Shown: positions 20,145-29,205 of the stretch, piece by piece
How positions within the stretch are numbered: position 1 is the stretch's first letter
Layout of the letters: each line of letters starts with the position of its first letter
NCBI GenBank assembly: GCA_020630525.1
Contig: JAHDBF010000005.1
Span: 1 to 45,352, forward strand
Length of the DNA stretch: 45,352 nucleotides
From: Saprospiraceae bacterium
Lineage (GTDB): Bacteria > Bacteroidota > Bacteroidia > Chitinophagales > Saprospiraceae
Direction: 5' to 3'
Program-made: the position numbers and the translations under genes
Notes under the pieces: model-generated
Told to the model about the DNA's origin: nothing
Seen by the model: the letters and a program-made list of their open reading frames with translations, nothing else
Databases searched by the model: none

Positions 20145-20681
20145 CTAGAACTGAATAAATGCAGAAATTTGATTTTTAACAGCAATAAAAGATTCTTCAT
20201 TCAATATACCATCATCAGATAGTATTTCACTAATGGAAGATAAAGGTATTTTAGTTGGGAAAACAGTCATTCCAAGGTAATTAACAAAGTCACAAATTGC
20301 ACTCATTCCCATCAAGTTGCCCGCTTTACCCGCAGAAACACCGACTAAAGCGACTTTCTTTTGTTTAAAATTTCGAGGATATTCGTTCATAGAAATTGCA
20401 TCAATAAACAATTTAAAAACACCAGGAAAACTGCCATTATATTCTGGAGTAATGAGGATCCACTTTTCTGCTGGAAAGATATATTCTTCTTGAATTTCCT
20501 TTAATTTGGGGCTAACATTTTCACTATCATACATATTAATACCAAATACTTCCAAAGGAATATCTTCTAAAGAAAGTAACTTATAATCAACTTTTGCTGC
20601 TTCCAAAATAACGGCATAAACATTTGCAATTTGCCTTGTCTTACTATTTGGTCTATTTGTTCCAGAAATAATCGTTATCAT
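20145..20681 (-). CDS. NADPH-dependent FMN reductase family protein (flavodoxin-like)
   Basis: This 178-residue flavodoxin-fold oxidoreductase has the FMN phosphate-binding segment SGTNRPNSKT near the N-terminus, the family motif TPEYNGSFPGVFKLFIDA, and VALVGVSAGKAGNLMG around the isoalloxazine site. Relatives reduce FMN, azo dyes, quinones or chromate using NAD(P)H. The true substrate cannot be told from sequence. It stands upstream of the DUF2007 gene and diverges from the UPF0173-parA-parB operon. Confidence 0.9.
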   Translation of the reverse strand: MITIISGTNRPNSKTRQIANVYAVILEAAKVDYKLLSLEDIPLEVFGINMYDSENVSPKLKEIQEEYIFPAEKWILITPEYNGSFPGVFKLFIDAISMNEYPRNFKQKKVALVGVSAGKAGNLMGMSAICDFVNYLGMTVFPTKIPLSSISEILSDDGILNEESFIAVKNQISAFIQF

Positions 20682-20804
20682 CTAATATTTTTAATCGCAA
20701 AACTTGTTAATGAATTCATGTTATTACAATAAACACAGATTATCTAAAATCGTTTTATTGAATGGCTTTAATATTTATTATTAATTTGAAACAAGGCATA
20801 CAAA

Positions 20805-20834
20805 TTGCTACTTATTATTTAATGCTTATTTTTG
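20805..20834 (+). promoter_or_regulatory. Bacteroidota-type promoter for the UPF0173-parA-parB operon
   Basis: TTG (20805-20807), a 19-nt spacer and TATTTTTG (20827-20834) match TTG-N(17-23)-TAnnTTTG exactly. Transcription would start near 20841, leaving a leader of about 34 nt before the ATG at 20875. Confidence 0.72.
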
Positions 20835-20874
20835 CGTTTTTAAATACTATTCTTCAAAAAATCATACATTTCAT

Positions 20875-21558
20875 ATGAATATTAGGTTCTTAGGTCATGC
20901 GGCTTTTCAAATTACTATCAATGGCAAAAAGTTGATTATAGATCCATTTATTAGCGCAAATCCTAATGCATCAAACATAAAAGTTGATACTTTAGAGGCT
21001 GACTATATCCTTATAACTCATGGACATGGAGATCATATTGCAGATGTAGAGACAATTGCTAAGCGTACTGGAGCAAAAATTATTTCAAATTATGAAATTG
21101 TCGAATGGTTTGGGAAAAAAGACCTCGAAGGATATCCACTCAATCATGGAGGAAAAATCAAATTGGATTTTGGAACAATAAAGTATGTAAATGCTGTTCA
21201 CACAAGTAGCTTTCCTGATGGAAGTTATGCTGGACAACCAGGAGGATTTGTGATCTGGGATGAATCTGAGTGCTTATATTTTGCAGGTGATACTGCTCTA
21301 ACTATGGATATGAAGTTAATACCAATGACATGTCCAAAATTAACTACTGCCATATTGCCGATCGGTGATAATTTCACAATGGGTTATGAAGATGCAATTA
21401 TAGCTAGTGATTTTATCGAATGCGAAAAAATTATACCTTGTCACTTTGACACTATGGATATAATTTCAGTAGACAAAGAGGTGGTAAAGACTGCTTTTAA
21501 TGAAAAAGGTAAAGACATTTATTTCTTAGAAATTGGGGAAAGTATCGAAACGAATTAA
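20875..21558 (+). CDS. UPF0173 family metal-dependent hydrolase (metallo-beta-lactamase fold)
   Basis: This 227-residue protein is a UlaG-like/UPF0173 hydrolase. The metal site motif is [10 protein letters not shown] near residue 50, with downstream ligands in NAVHTSS, the Asp in FAGDTALT and the His in CHFDTM. The opening [10 protein letters not shown] is typical. The family substrate is unknown. The stop TAA shares its last A with the parA start (TAATG), so the two are probably translationally coupled, and the gene heads the parAB operon from a good promoter. A role in chromosome partitioning is not implied. Confidence 0.93.
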   Translation: MNIRFLGHAAFQITINGKKLIIDPFISANPNASNIKVDTLEADYILITHGHGDHIADVETIAKRTGAKIISNYEIVEWFGKKDLEGYPLNHGGKIKLDFGTIKYVNAVHTSSFPDGSYAGQPGGFVIWDESECLYFAGDTALTMDMKLIPMTCPKLTTAILPIGDNFTMGYEDAIIASDFIECEKIIPCHFDTMDIISVDKEVVKTAFNEKGKDIYFLEIGESIETN

Positions 21559-22343
21559 TGGGAAAAATAGTAGCTATAGCAAACCAAAAAGGCGGAGTTG
21601 GCAAAACAACAACTGCTATTAATTTAGCATCGAGTATTGCAATCCTAAACAATAGGGTTTTATTGATAGATTTAGATCCTCAAGCAAATTCAACTTCAGG
21701 ATTAGGAATGGTACTGGAAGAAAATGACCCTACCATCTATGATTGTCTCATCAATGATACTAAAGTAAAAGATACGATAAAAACTACAGAAGTTAAAAAC
21801 TTAGATATCTTGCCTGCCAGTATAGATTTAGTAGGTGCAGAAATCGAGTTAATCAGCAAGATACGGAGAGAGTATGTGTTGTCATCTGCACTAAAAGAGG
21901 TCAAAGAAGAATATGATTTTATATTCATAGATTGCCAACCATCTCTAGGTATAATTACCATTAATGCATTAACAGCTACTGATACCGTCCTCATACCGTT
22001 ACAATGCGAAATATTTTCATTAGAAGGTTATGGAAAGTTAAAAAACACCATTGATATGGTACGTGAAGGACTGAATCCGAATTTAAAAATAGAAGGTGTT
22101 TTACTAAGTATGTATGACGCCAGATTAAGGATGGCGAACTTATTGATCGATGAAGTAAAAAACATGCTCGAGGAGAGAATCTATGATACTATAATCCATA
22201 GAAACTCTAAAATTGGCGAAGCTCCAAGTGTTGGAAAACCCGTCATTCTGTATGATGTAAATTGTAAAGGATCTAAAAACTTTTTGAATTTGGCTTACGA
22301 ATTTTTAAGTCATAATCAAGATAAAAATAATGAAGAAGAATGA
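21558..22343 (+). CDS. parA: ParA/Soj chromosome-partitioning ATPase
   Basis: This 261-residue chromosomal ParA (Soj-type) has a deviant Walker A motif [16 protein letters not shown] at the N-terminus, Walker A' [16 protein letters not shown] and Walker [12 protein letters not shown]. It lacks the N-terminal DNA-binding extension of plasmid ParA proteins. It forms ATP-dependent dimers on nucleoid DNA that move or position ParB-parS complexes. It overlaps the upstream gene by 1 nt and parB by 4 nt (ATGA), so all three are coupled. Confidence 0.97.
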   Translation: MGKIVAIANQKGGVGKTTTAINLASSIAILNNRVLLIDLDPQANSTSGLGMVLEENDPTIYDCLINDTKVKDTIKTTEVKNLDILPASIDLVGAEIELISKIRREYVLSSALKEVKEEYDFIFIDCQPSLGIITINALTATDTVLIPLQCEIFSLEGYGKLKNTIDMVREGLNPNLKIEGVLLSMYDARLRMANLLIDEVKNMLEERIYDTIIHRNSKIGEAPSVGKPVILYDVNCKGSKNFLNLAYEFLSHNQDKNNEEE

Positions 22344-23242
22344 GCAAGAAGAAAGAAGAATTAGGTAGAGGTGTACGTGCACTACTCTCAAACATAAAAT
22401 CGAATCCAACTCCAGAAACAAAAAAAGAAGTTGTAAAAGACCTGACTGCTACTATATCAGAAATAGAAATTACTAATATAGAGCCAAATCCATTCCAGCC
22501 AAGGATAGAATTTAAACCTCAAGACTTGGAAGAATTGGCTCACTCTATAAAAACTCATGGTGTTATCCAACCGATAACGGTACGTAGTGTGGGTGGCCAT
22601 AAATTCCAAATTATCTCTGGAGAAAGAAGATGGCGTGCATCTCAAATGGCAGGAAAAAAATCTATTCCAGCTTATGTCAGAATCGCAGATGACCAGGGAT
22701 TACTAGAAATGGCAATCGTAGAAAATGTTCAGCGTGCAGATCTTAACGCAATAGAAGTGGCTGTATCATTCCAACGACTTATAGACGAATGTAGTCTTAG
22801 CCATGAAGAAATGGCAGATCGTGTTGGAAAAAACAGAAGTACCGTAACCAATTATCTAAGATTATTAAAGTTACCTCCTTCTTTACAATTGGCTCTAAAA
22901 GAGAATACAATCTCGATGGGTCACGCAAGGGCTTTAATTCCTGTAGAACCTACTGATGCACAATTAGATATATTCAACAGAGTTATTAGAGATAACTTAT
23001 CAGTAAGAGCGACGGAATCATTGATACAAAATCTAAAAGACTCTTTCAATAAAAAAACCAGTGCATCTACCAACAAAAAGTCTGAAGAAAACCCTGAAGT
23101 TCAAAAAATCAAACGACAATTAAGTGCACATTTTGGTTCGAAAGTAGACATCAAAAGAAATGCGCAAGGTAAAGGTAGTTTCATCATACACTTTGGTTCT
23201 GATGATGAGTTTAATGAGATATTGGATATTTTTGAGGTGTAA
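22340..23242 (+). CDS. parB: ParB/Spo0J chromosome-partitioning protein
   Basis: This 300-residue protein has the ParB N-terminal opening [10 protein letters not shown], the CTPase/sulfiredoxin-like core with the [14 protein letters not shown] box, [12 protein letters not shown], and a helix-turn-helix ([22 protein letters not shown]). The C-terminal 60 residues would be the dimer domain. It should bind parS sites and load as a CTP-dependent clamp. No palindromic parS-like CACGTG-centred site was noticed in the window. It ends 3 nt from the convergent monooxygenase gene. Confidence 0.97.
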   Translation: MSKKKEELGRGVRALLSNIKSNPTPETKKEVVKDLTATISEIEITNIEPNPFQPRIEFKPQDLEELAHSIKTHGVIQPITVRSVGGHKFQIISGERRWRASQMAGKKSIPAYVRIADDQGLLEMAIVENVQRADLNAIEVAVSFQRLIDECSLSHEEMADRVGKNRSTVTNYLRLLKLPPSLQLALKENTISMGHARALIPVEPTDAQLDIFNRVIRDNLSVRATESLIQNLKDSFNKKTSASTNKKSEENPEVQKIKRQLSAHFGSKVDIKRNAQGKGSFIIHFGSDDEFNEILDIFEV

Positions 23243-23245
23243 ATT

Positions 23246-24385
23246 TTAGCTAAATTTTTCTATTTCTAAGATGCTTTGCATTTGTTTTTTCATTAGCTTT
23301 TGAGGCATGTTTTTAAGCATTAAATTTCTGATACTTTGTCCATATTTTATGTGTGCCATTTTGCCTGTACTCCAAGAATTTTTAACAATTTGATTGACTT
23401 TATGCTTTCTCTTATCGTAAAATAATTGAAAAAATCCTTTATCGCTATTACGCAAAATAATATTAGAAAGATAATAAGCATCCTCAATAGCCTGACCACC
23501 ACCCTGCCCCATATTTGGTGTAGTCGCGTGAGCTGCATCTCCGATTAAACAAATATTTTTATTATACCATGAAGCTAACGGAATCAAATCATCAATATCG
23601 TTTCGAGAAATTTTTTCTGTTTTTGTAGATGATATTATTTGGCTTACTAATGGATCAAAACTGGCATATCTATCCAACAATTGATTTTTGATTATCCGCT
23701 TATCATCTACTCCATTTCTTTTTGATAAAGCAACAGCAAACCAATATACTTTCTGCGGAGAAATGCTAGAAAATCCAAATCTTATTTGATTTCCCCATAG
23801 CTCAAATGCTCGGTTTTTAAGATCACCTACAAGAGAAAAATCTGAAACACCTCGCCAGCAGGTTTGACCAGAATATCGAGTTTTGCTTTCAGGGAACAAT
23901 TGCTTTCTAACTTTAGAATTAATGCCATCTGCTCCGATTACAAAGTCGGTTTCGATAGAGGAATCATCCATAAAACTTACAACAACAGAACTACTTTTAG
24001 CATCATAAGATTTGAATTCTTTTCCAAAAAATATTTTTTCTTTTGGAATGCTATTTATCAAAATTGATTGTAAGTCTGACCTATGGATTGCAATAGTTGA
24101 AAAGCCATATTTCTCTTTTACCTCGGATTGTATGTTGTCTGCAATCGGCGTTAAATTTGGCTTCCCTATAGTAAATCTATCTACGGCGTTTCCTTTCTCT
24201 TTTATATGTTCCAATATTCCAAGAAAATCAAAAACTTGTAATGCATTTGCTGCCAACCAAATGCCTGCACCTACTTCCTTGAATACCGGAACTTTCTCAT
24301 AAACTTCATAATCTATTCCAGCTTTTTCAAAAGCCAATGCTGTCGCTAATCCTCCGATTCCAGCACCTATAATTGTGAATTTCAT
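23246..24385 (-). CDS. FAD-dependent aromatic-ring-type monooxygenase
   Basis: This 379-residue protein belongs to the class A flavoprotein hydroxylases (salicylate hydroxylase/HpxO/TetX-like group). It has the Rossmann FAD motif GAGIGGLATALAFEKAG, the DG motif FVIGADGINSKVRKQLF and the GD motif NICLIGDAAHATTPNMGQGG. All three are intact, so it is likely an active NAD(P)H-dependent enzyme. Substrate is not predictable: urate, salicylate-like aromatics and antibiotics are all known in the family. It is monocistronic and convergent with parB. Confidence 0.9.
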   Translation of the reverse strand: MKFTIIGAGIGGLATALAFEKAGIDYEVYEKVPVFKEVGAGIWLAANALQVFDFLGILEHIKEKGNAVDRFTIGKPNLTPIADNIQSEVKEKYGFSTIAIHRSDLQSILINSIPKEKIFFGKEFKSYDAKSSSVVVSFMDDSSIETDFVIGADGINSKVRKQLFPESKTRYSGQTCWRGVSDFSLVGDLKNRAFELWGNQIRFGFSSISPQKVYWFAVALSKRNGVDDKRIIKNQLLDRYASFDPLVSQIISSTKTEKISRNDIDDLIPLASWYNKNICLIGDAAHATTPNMGQGGGQAIEDAYYLSNIILRNSDKGFFQLFYDKRKHKVNQIVKNSWSTGKMAHIKYGQSIRNLMLKNMPQKLMKKQMQSILEIEKFS

Positions 24386-24544
24386 ACAATGTTCTATAGA
24401 TTAATATTTATTTGATACGGTTCAAAAAACTAAATAAATTTTTGTAATTCCTACAAAGAAATACATTTATCTTTTTAGTAAGGAAATTATATTATATAAC
24501 TTTAATTGTCTTGCAATTGTTTGAAAAAATAATTCTCATTTTAA

Positions 24545-25492
24545 TTAAAGATTTATGGACATACCAATGGTAAAATAAGAAATTCCATATCCCAATTCTG
24601 CAAATGGTTCAAAACGATCAGTAAGCTGATATCGCAACCCAGCCAATCCTGACCAAAAGATATAATTACTAGTTCCATCACCACAAAATGGCTCACAATC
24701 TCCTCCGAATGAGACTAATGTATATCCTAACATTAAACCAGCATATGGATCAAATTTATCACCCAACAAATCAAAGTGATATGTTCCTCTAGCACCAAAG
24801 ATCAAGTATCTATAATTCCAATCGTAACCATCTACATTTCCAAAGTTTGAAGTTGCAAACCCTGCATACCCGCCTAGCTTAATATTTTTCTTAAATGTTC
24901 TATTATAAGACAAAGAGACTGGAGGAATCCCTCCTGACCCACCAAAATTAGACAAGAATCCAACTCCGAAATTTAAAAAACTTCTACTTTCACTTGAAGC
25001 TATCTTAAGCTTGGCTGGATTATCTTTTTTATTAGATTCTTTTCTAGACTTTGTATCAGAGTCATTTGAAATCTTGCTATTCTTATTATTTTTCGATTTT
25101 CCATTATCATCCTTATTCACTTTATTATTTTCAAATTCACTATGACTAGCATCAACCAAAGAGTTCTCCATTTTTATGTTTGTCACATCCAACCTTTTCC
25201 AAGTATTCTTTTTATTGGTAGATGTATTGTAAGTAATCAAAGTGCTTCCAGAAATGACTTCCAAAAATAAATTTTCAATCTCAGAACATTTATATTTAGT
25301 ATCAGAAACTTGATCATAATATCTGTAAGAATCTTGATTGTCTATCTTAGTCTTGATACCATTCTTTGTGGCTTCTATTAGTTTAACAGTTTTTGTTGGT
25401 TCATATTCCCAATTGCCAATGGCTGATTGTGCCTGGACAGTCGAACACATTATTTGCAAAATTAGTATTGTAAAAATTAATTGATATTTCAT
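24545..25492 (-). CDS. Outer-membrane beta-barrel protein with N-terminal domain and Lys/Asn-rich linker
   Basis: This 315-residue exported protein has a signal peptide ending STVQAQ. A short N-terminal beta-rich region (about 23-100) is followed by a strongly charged, low-complexity linker (about 105-165; KSKNNKNSK, SRKESNKKDN). A C-terminal barrel domain (about 170-315) has alternating aromatic/Gly strands (YAGLMLGYTLVSFG, GLRYQLTDRFEPFAELGYG) and ends in SINL. It is the last gene of the pseudokinase operon, 29 nt after the acidic repeat protein. The barrel family resembles OmpW/porin-type 8- to 10-stranded barrels. Its ligand is unknown. Confidence 0.78.
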   Translation of the reverse strand: MKYQLIFTILILQIMCSTVQAQSAIGNWEYEPTKTVKLIEATKNGIKTKIDNQDSYRYYDQVSDTKYKCSEIENLFLEVISGSTLITYNTSTNKKNTWKRLDVTNIKMENSLVDASHSEFENNKVNKDDNGKSKNNKNSKISNDSDTKSRKESNKKDNPAKLKIASSESRSFLNFGVGFLSNFGGSGGIPPVSLSYNRTFKKNIKLGGYAGFATSNFGNVDGYDWNYRYLIFGARGTYHFDLLGDKFDPYAGLMLGYTLVSFGGDCEPFCGDGTSNYIFWSGLAGLRYQLTDRFEPFAELGYGISYFTIGMSINL

Positions 25493-25521
25493 AGTTATAA
25501 TTATTTAGTTTAGGGTGAATG

Positions 25522-26922
25522 TTATGAGAAAAAACATATATCTACTGAATCGAATAATAAGTCGCTTTGATCAAAATTATATATCAAATCATCTATAATA
25601 TATGTTTCACTATTTTGATCAATAATACCATCTGTATCTGAATCTAATTCATCATCTAAATCATTGTATTTTTGTGCGCTATTATAATCTTGCTGATTGA
25701 CTTCTATAATACCATCATTATTGGTGTCCAAATTTAAAGTAGATGAATCCATCACTTCAAAACCGTGATCAATAATTCCATCTGCGTCTTTATCTAAATC
25801 TTTACCTGAATATGAATAAAACTCTTGACTATCATCTATTATGCCATCATTGTGTGAATCTAAAGTTATTGATGAAGAATTTGGGTCTATGTGATTCAAG
25901 CTTTCTGATTCTACGTCAATAATTCCATCATCATTTGAATCTAATAATTTGTCATCAATTTCCTCCAAACTAATCAATGCTTCGGTTGCTTCATCGTTGT
26001 CTTCTTTATACCTTTCTTTAGCATCGTTTTCTACTAGACCAATATTTGATTCAATATTATTTTCATTATCAAATTCAATAGAATGAAACTCATCATTAGT
26101 TATCGTTTTATCTTCCTCTGAAGCAAAATGACCAGAATTGCTTTCGTCAATTTCGTATGAATCTTGATTTATAGAATTGAGATTTTCATCTACCCTATCA
26201 TCATAGGTATTTTCTTCCGTAATAAACCACTCTTCATTTTTAAGTTTATTATTTGGTCTAAGTTCAGATTGTGTTTCTGAATCATTTTCAATTACAATAG
26301 ATTCAGGACTAGACTCTATAAATTCTGGCTCTTCTTTCGTTTCATAATCTATTGATTCACTTTGACTCTCATTACTGACGCCTATATATTCAGAATTGCC
26401 GTCAATTTGTGATTTGTAATCATCAACTGGAATACCATCGTGATTATCATAAGAGTCAGAAATATAAGTACTAAGTTCCTCCTTTAATAAAGTATTGTAT
26501 TTGCTTCCTCGCCATTCGAATTCGCCATAAGGTCCCATTTCATTTCTTGCATTTATAAAAGCATCTTTAAAAGAAAATTCAAATTCGTTGTTTATTTCTT
26601 CTGAGTTGGCAATGTCTTCATTTTCATTTAAATCCACATTTATATCATCTTTTGCAGTTTGATAATCTTCGAGCCAAACATTATCATCTTGTGCCGCGGA
26701 TTTTTCCTGCTGTACTTCGCTAATCATCTCTTCATTAACTTCTATCTCAGCAACATTTATGACTTTCTCTGACGTTGTATTATCAGTACTTTTAAAAGGG
26801 CTATCACATGATTGTGTTAACAAAGGAATAGTAGCACCACCAAAAAGGATTTTTGATGCTTGTTTTTTATCATTCAATAATGATTTGAAAAATTGTTGTT
26901 TTGTGTTTTTTCTATCTTTCAT
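25522..26922 (-). CDS. Acidic protein with five DxxxDGII[D/E] (TSP3/EF-hand-like) repeats
   Basis: This 466-residue protein is dominated by Asp, Glu, Asn and Ser. The N-terminus (SKILFGGATIPLLTQSC) resembles a weak lipoprotein signal with Cys39, but the lipobox is poor and the n-region unusually long. The middle (about 45-310) is unstructured and acidic. The C-terminal 150 residues hold five copies of L-D-x-x-x-D-G-I-I-[DE] spaced 22-35 residues, the calcium-loop pattern of thrombospondin type 3 and dockerin repeats. Calcium binding is therefore likely. It lies 4 nt after the zinc-ribbon membrane protein and 29 nt before the barrel gene. No enzyme domain is visible and I do not recognise the family. 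Confidence 0.75.
   Translation of the reverse strand: MKDRKNTKQQFFKSLLNDKKQASKILFGGATIPLLTQSCDSPFKSTDNTTSEKVINVAEIEVNEEMISEVQQEKSAAQDDNVWLEDYQTAKDDINVDLNENEDIANSEEINNEFEFSFKDAFINARNEMGPYGEFEWRGSKYNTLLKEELSTYISDSYDNHDGIPVDDYKSQIDGNSEYIGVSNESQSESIDYETKEEPEFIESSPESIVIENDSETQSELRPNNKLKNEEWFITEENTYDDRVDENLNSINQDSYEIDESNSGHFASEEDKTITNDEFHSIEFDNENNIESNIGLVENDAKERYKEDNDEATEALISLEEIDDKLLDSNDDGIIDVESESLNHIDPNSSSITLDSHNDGIIDDSQEFYSYSGKDLDKDADGIIDHGFEVMDSSTLNLDTNNDGIIEVNQQDYNSAQKYNDLDDELDSDTDGIIDQNSETYIIDDLIYNFDQSDLLFDSVDICFFS
25615..25950 (-). repeat. Five in-frame Ca-loop-like repeats in the acidic protein gene
   Basis: Repeats read LDSNDDGIID, LDSHNDGIID, LDKDADGIID, LDTNNDGIIE and LDSDTDGIID. The core DGII[D/E] is invariant while the linkers differ in sequence and length, so selection on the loop is more likely than recent DNA duplication. 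Confidence 0.88.
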
Positions 26923-26926
26923 TCAA

Positions 26927-27511
26927 TTAGAATTTAATATCGCATTTAGAATTATTGCAGGATTTTTTACCTTTCCAATAGGTATAACTTTGATTTATTA
27001 ATGTACTATAACATTTAGGGCATACTAGCTTATTCTCGTATTGTAATTTTAGATTATCTAGCTTTTCCATTTTTTTAATCGCATGATTATCTAAAGAACC
27101 AATAAGCATTGAGAAAAGTCCGATCGAAAGAAAAAGTACATACTTAATGTTATCTGGAATACTTTGTCCAAATTGAAAAAGAATTAATATGGCTAAAATT
27201 ATCATTGCAATTTTTACAAAAATCAATTTTGATTTACTACTGATAATTTCATTTCTATGGTCTTGATAATCTTTGTAGTCCTCTAAAACAGATTGAAAGA
27301 GATTCGTATAATTTGGTTCTATATTTTGATCTAAATTAGTATTTGCCTTTACAACTAAATCTTTGATTTCTATAGGTACTAATTTTAATATTTTTCTTTT
27401 ACCATAGTGTCTATTTGATGATTTCGCATTATAGACATTCCGTCCATCGCAAATTGAGACTCGAGAAAAACTATTTGTATTTTTTGAATATTCGAGAGTT
27501 CCAATTACCAT
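26927..27511 (-). CDS. Two-TM membrane protein with C-terminal zinc ribbon (pseudokinase operon)
   Basis: This 194-residue protein has no signal peptide. A soluble N-terminal region (about 1-92) precedes two predicted transmembrane helices (about 96-115 and 122-140). A C-terminal four-Cys module follows: CPKC (164, 167) and CNNSKC (185, 190), a zinc-ribbon-like knuckle. A hairpin topology would put both the N-terminal region and the zinc ribbon in the cytoplasm, where the pseudokinase is. Its start overlaps the end of the pseudokinase gene by 7 nt, so translation is probably coupled. I do not recognise a named family, and a membrane docking role for the pseudokinase is inference. Confidence 0.78.
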   Translation of the reverse strand: MVIGTLEYSKNTNSFSRVSICDGRNVYNAKSSNRHYGKRKILKLVPIEIKDLVVKANTNLDQNIEPNYTNLFQSVLEDYKDYQDHRNEIISSKSKLIFVKIAMIILAILILFQFGQSIPDNIKYVLFLSIGLFSMLIGSLDNHAIKKMEKLDNLKLQYENKLVCPKCYSTLINQSYTYWKGKKSCNNSKCDIKF

Positions 27512-28365
27512 TTCTTATTCCTAGATTTTAATGATGAATTAGAATTACTAAAATACTTTTTCAGAGTTTCATGTATTACTTTAATGTTTAAGTCTTTACG
27601 TAAACGATCTTTATTAAGCATTAAGCAAATAGCATTTTTTATTTCTAAAGGCATTTTTGATTCTGAAAATGTTAAGGTACTATTTATCAATTTTTGAATA
27701 TTCTTTTCTTTCAATTGATTCCCACCCAAAATCATTATAGGGCATTTATTTCCGTATAACTCGAACATAATTAATGCCAAAGACCACAGGTCACTTTGAT
27801 AAGATGCAATCCCGTATTTAAGAAATTCTGGAGAACGATAATTTAAGTATTTATTTAAAAGAACTTGGCGTCTATTTGATTGATTAGGCCCATTCAAATT
27901 TGATATTATTGGAATTAAATCTCTTCCATTTTTTGACATTAGTACATTGTACTTATTAATGTCACCAATAATTACCGACGCATTATGCAAGTGAGTAATT
28001 CCAGCTATTAGCCCATTTAACACTCTATTCTTTTGATATAATGTTAATTCAGATGACCCAAAATAATCAGACAACGTATTACTGCAATCAATAGATAATT
28101 CTGTGAAATGTTGGCTTTTCTTTTTAAAACTAATTTTAAAACACTTAGTTACGTCAACAATATTTTTATGCTTAGAAATACTTTTTAGTAATGAATACTC
28201 TTTGATAAGAAATTTTCGATGATCTTTGGTAATAGGTGTTTTGAGTGTAACCTTTTCTTTAGTATCCGACTTTACAACTTCGTAATAAATATAGTTGTCA
28301 ACTATTTTTTTACCATTCGTACTTAGCGGAAATTGATATGACTTTAGAAAATTTATAAACTTCAT
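27505..28365 (-). CDS. Ser/Thr protein kinase-like protein, predicted pseudokinase
   Basis: This 286-residue cytoplasmic protein has a protein-kinase fold. Retained: the VAIK-type Lys42 (VTLK), a likely alphaC Glu56, the catalytic-loop Asp135 and Asn140 (GDINKYN), SPE178-180 (the APE motif) and SDLWSLALIMFELYG (DxWxxG-type F helix). Lost: the Gly-rich loop (no GxGxxG before Lys42), His-Arg of HRD (replaced by Ile-Gly), Lys of the DxK motif (Asn137) and the DFG motif (IISNLNG, with no Mg-binding Asp in either register). I therefore predict a pseudokinase acting as a scaffold or allosteric sensor. It heads a four-gene operon just downstream of the LytTR regulator, with its own -7 box. Weak residual activity cannot be excluded. 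Confidence 0.85.
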   Translation of the reverse strand: MKFINFLKSYQFPLSTNGKKIVDNYIYYEVVKSDTKEKVTLKTPITKDHRKFLIKEYSLLKSISKHKNIVDVTKCFKISFKKKSQHFTELSIDCSNTLSDYFGSSELTLYQKNRVLNGLIAGITHLHNASVIIGDINKYNVLMSKNGRDLIPIISNLNGPNQSNRRQVLLNKYLNYRSPEFLKYGIASYQSDLWSLALIMFELYGNKCPIMILGGNQLKEKNIQKLINSTLTFSESKMPLEIKNAICLMLNKDRLRKDLNIKVIHETLKKYFSNSNSSLKSRNKKW

Positions 28366-28383
28366 TATGATGTATTTATATCA

Positions 28384-28410
28384 CAAATCTATAGACAAGT
28401 GACATAACAA
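28384..28410 (-). promoter_or_regulatory. Candidate promoter of the pseudokinase operon
   Basis: On the minus strand TAGATTTG (plus 28384-28391) matches TAnnTTTG exactly. A TTG (plus 28408-28410) lies 16 nt upstream, one short of the usual 17-23. The box is 18 nt from the pseudokinase ATG, which leaves a very short leader. Confidence 0.5.
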
Positions 28411-28473
28411 AATGAAGTAATTTATAAGTGTAAGACTTTAGTTTAAATCTGTATAAATACCGATGATAATTGT

Positions 28474-29205
28474 TTACCGAACATCTATTAATTTGGTAAT
28501 AACGGCATCTTTTTTCCTTACAGAAACTGGAATATTTGTACCTGTCGTTAATACTATTACGCCTTCTTTATCATAACTATCTGCAAAATCAATATTAACC
28601 AAATAGGATTGGTGACAACGGACAAAATTAGCAGGAAGCCCTATATCATACTCTTTAATATTTTTAGAAGTAATAAACTCTCGACCATCAGTTAAAAAGA
28701 ATTTTGTATAGCTGCCTTCTGACTTGCAGTATGTCAATTCATTTAACCTCACCACTTGATATTTATCGTGAAAATGTAAGACTATTTTATCAATTGTGCC
28801 TACTAATTTTTTCTTACTTATCTCAAGCCTTTCTTTTAATAAAAGTTCTTTTTTTAAGTCTATCTTTTGAATTGCAGATTTTAATTCAAAAGAAGAAATA
28901 GGTTTTAGTAAATAATCAATCGCACCAACTTTCAGGGCCTGAAGTGCATATTCGTGGTAAGCAGTAATAAAAATTACATTAACTCCTTCTAATTCAATTC
29001 TATCCAAAAAATCAAATCCAGTACCATCTGGCATATTAATATCTAAAAAAATTAGATTTGGCTTGGTAGATCTAGTGACTACAATAGCGTCTGAGATGTT
29101 TTCACACTCGCCAACAATCTCTAGAGTATCTGCATGTGCTTCTAACAAACTTCTAAGTCCTGATCTAACAAAAGGTTCATCATCAACAATAAGTGATCTT
29201 ATCAT
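28474..29205 (-). CDS. LytTR family response regulator
   Basis: This 243-residue regulator has an intact receiver domain: acidic pair in IVDDEP, phospho-acceptor Asp55 in LIFLDINMPDG, Thr in FITAYHEYA and Lys in DYLLKP. A LytTR DNA-binding domain follows (about 138-243; KIVLHFHDKYQVVRLNEL, YCKSEGSYTKFFL, RCHQSYLVNID). LytTR proteins bind paired direct repeats about two helical turns apart. Its start overlaps the histidine kinase stop by 4 nt. It ends 108 nt before the pseudokinase operon. A LytTR-like direct repeat stands upstream of the whole operon at 32528-32558. Confidence 0.95.
   Translation of the reverse strand: MIRSLIVDDEPFVRSGLRSLLEAHADTLEIVGECENISDAIVVTRSTKPNLIFLDINMPDGTGFDFLDRIELEGVNVIFITAYHEYALQALKVGAIDYLLKPISSFELKSAIQKIDLKKELLLKERLEISKKKLVGTIDKIVLHFHDKYQVVRLNELTYCKSEGSYTKFFLTDGREFITSKNIKEYDIGLPANFVRCHQSYLVNIDFADSYDKEGVIVLTTGTNIPVSVRKKDAVITKLIDVR

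Noticed and set aside
25600-25612. GTTTCAC as half of a parS site
   Set aside because: There is no palindromic partner (CACGTG core absent) and it lies inside the acidic protein gene.
28397-28430. AAGT(G) repeats upstream of the pseudokinase as LytTR half sites
   Set aside because: Spacings of 18, 11 and 29 bp do not fit the two-turn period and the core motif does not match the upstream repeat.
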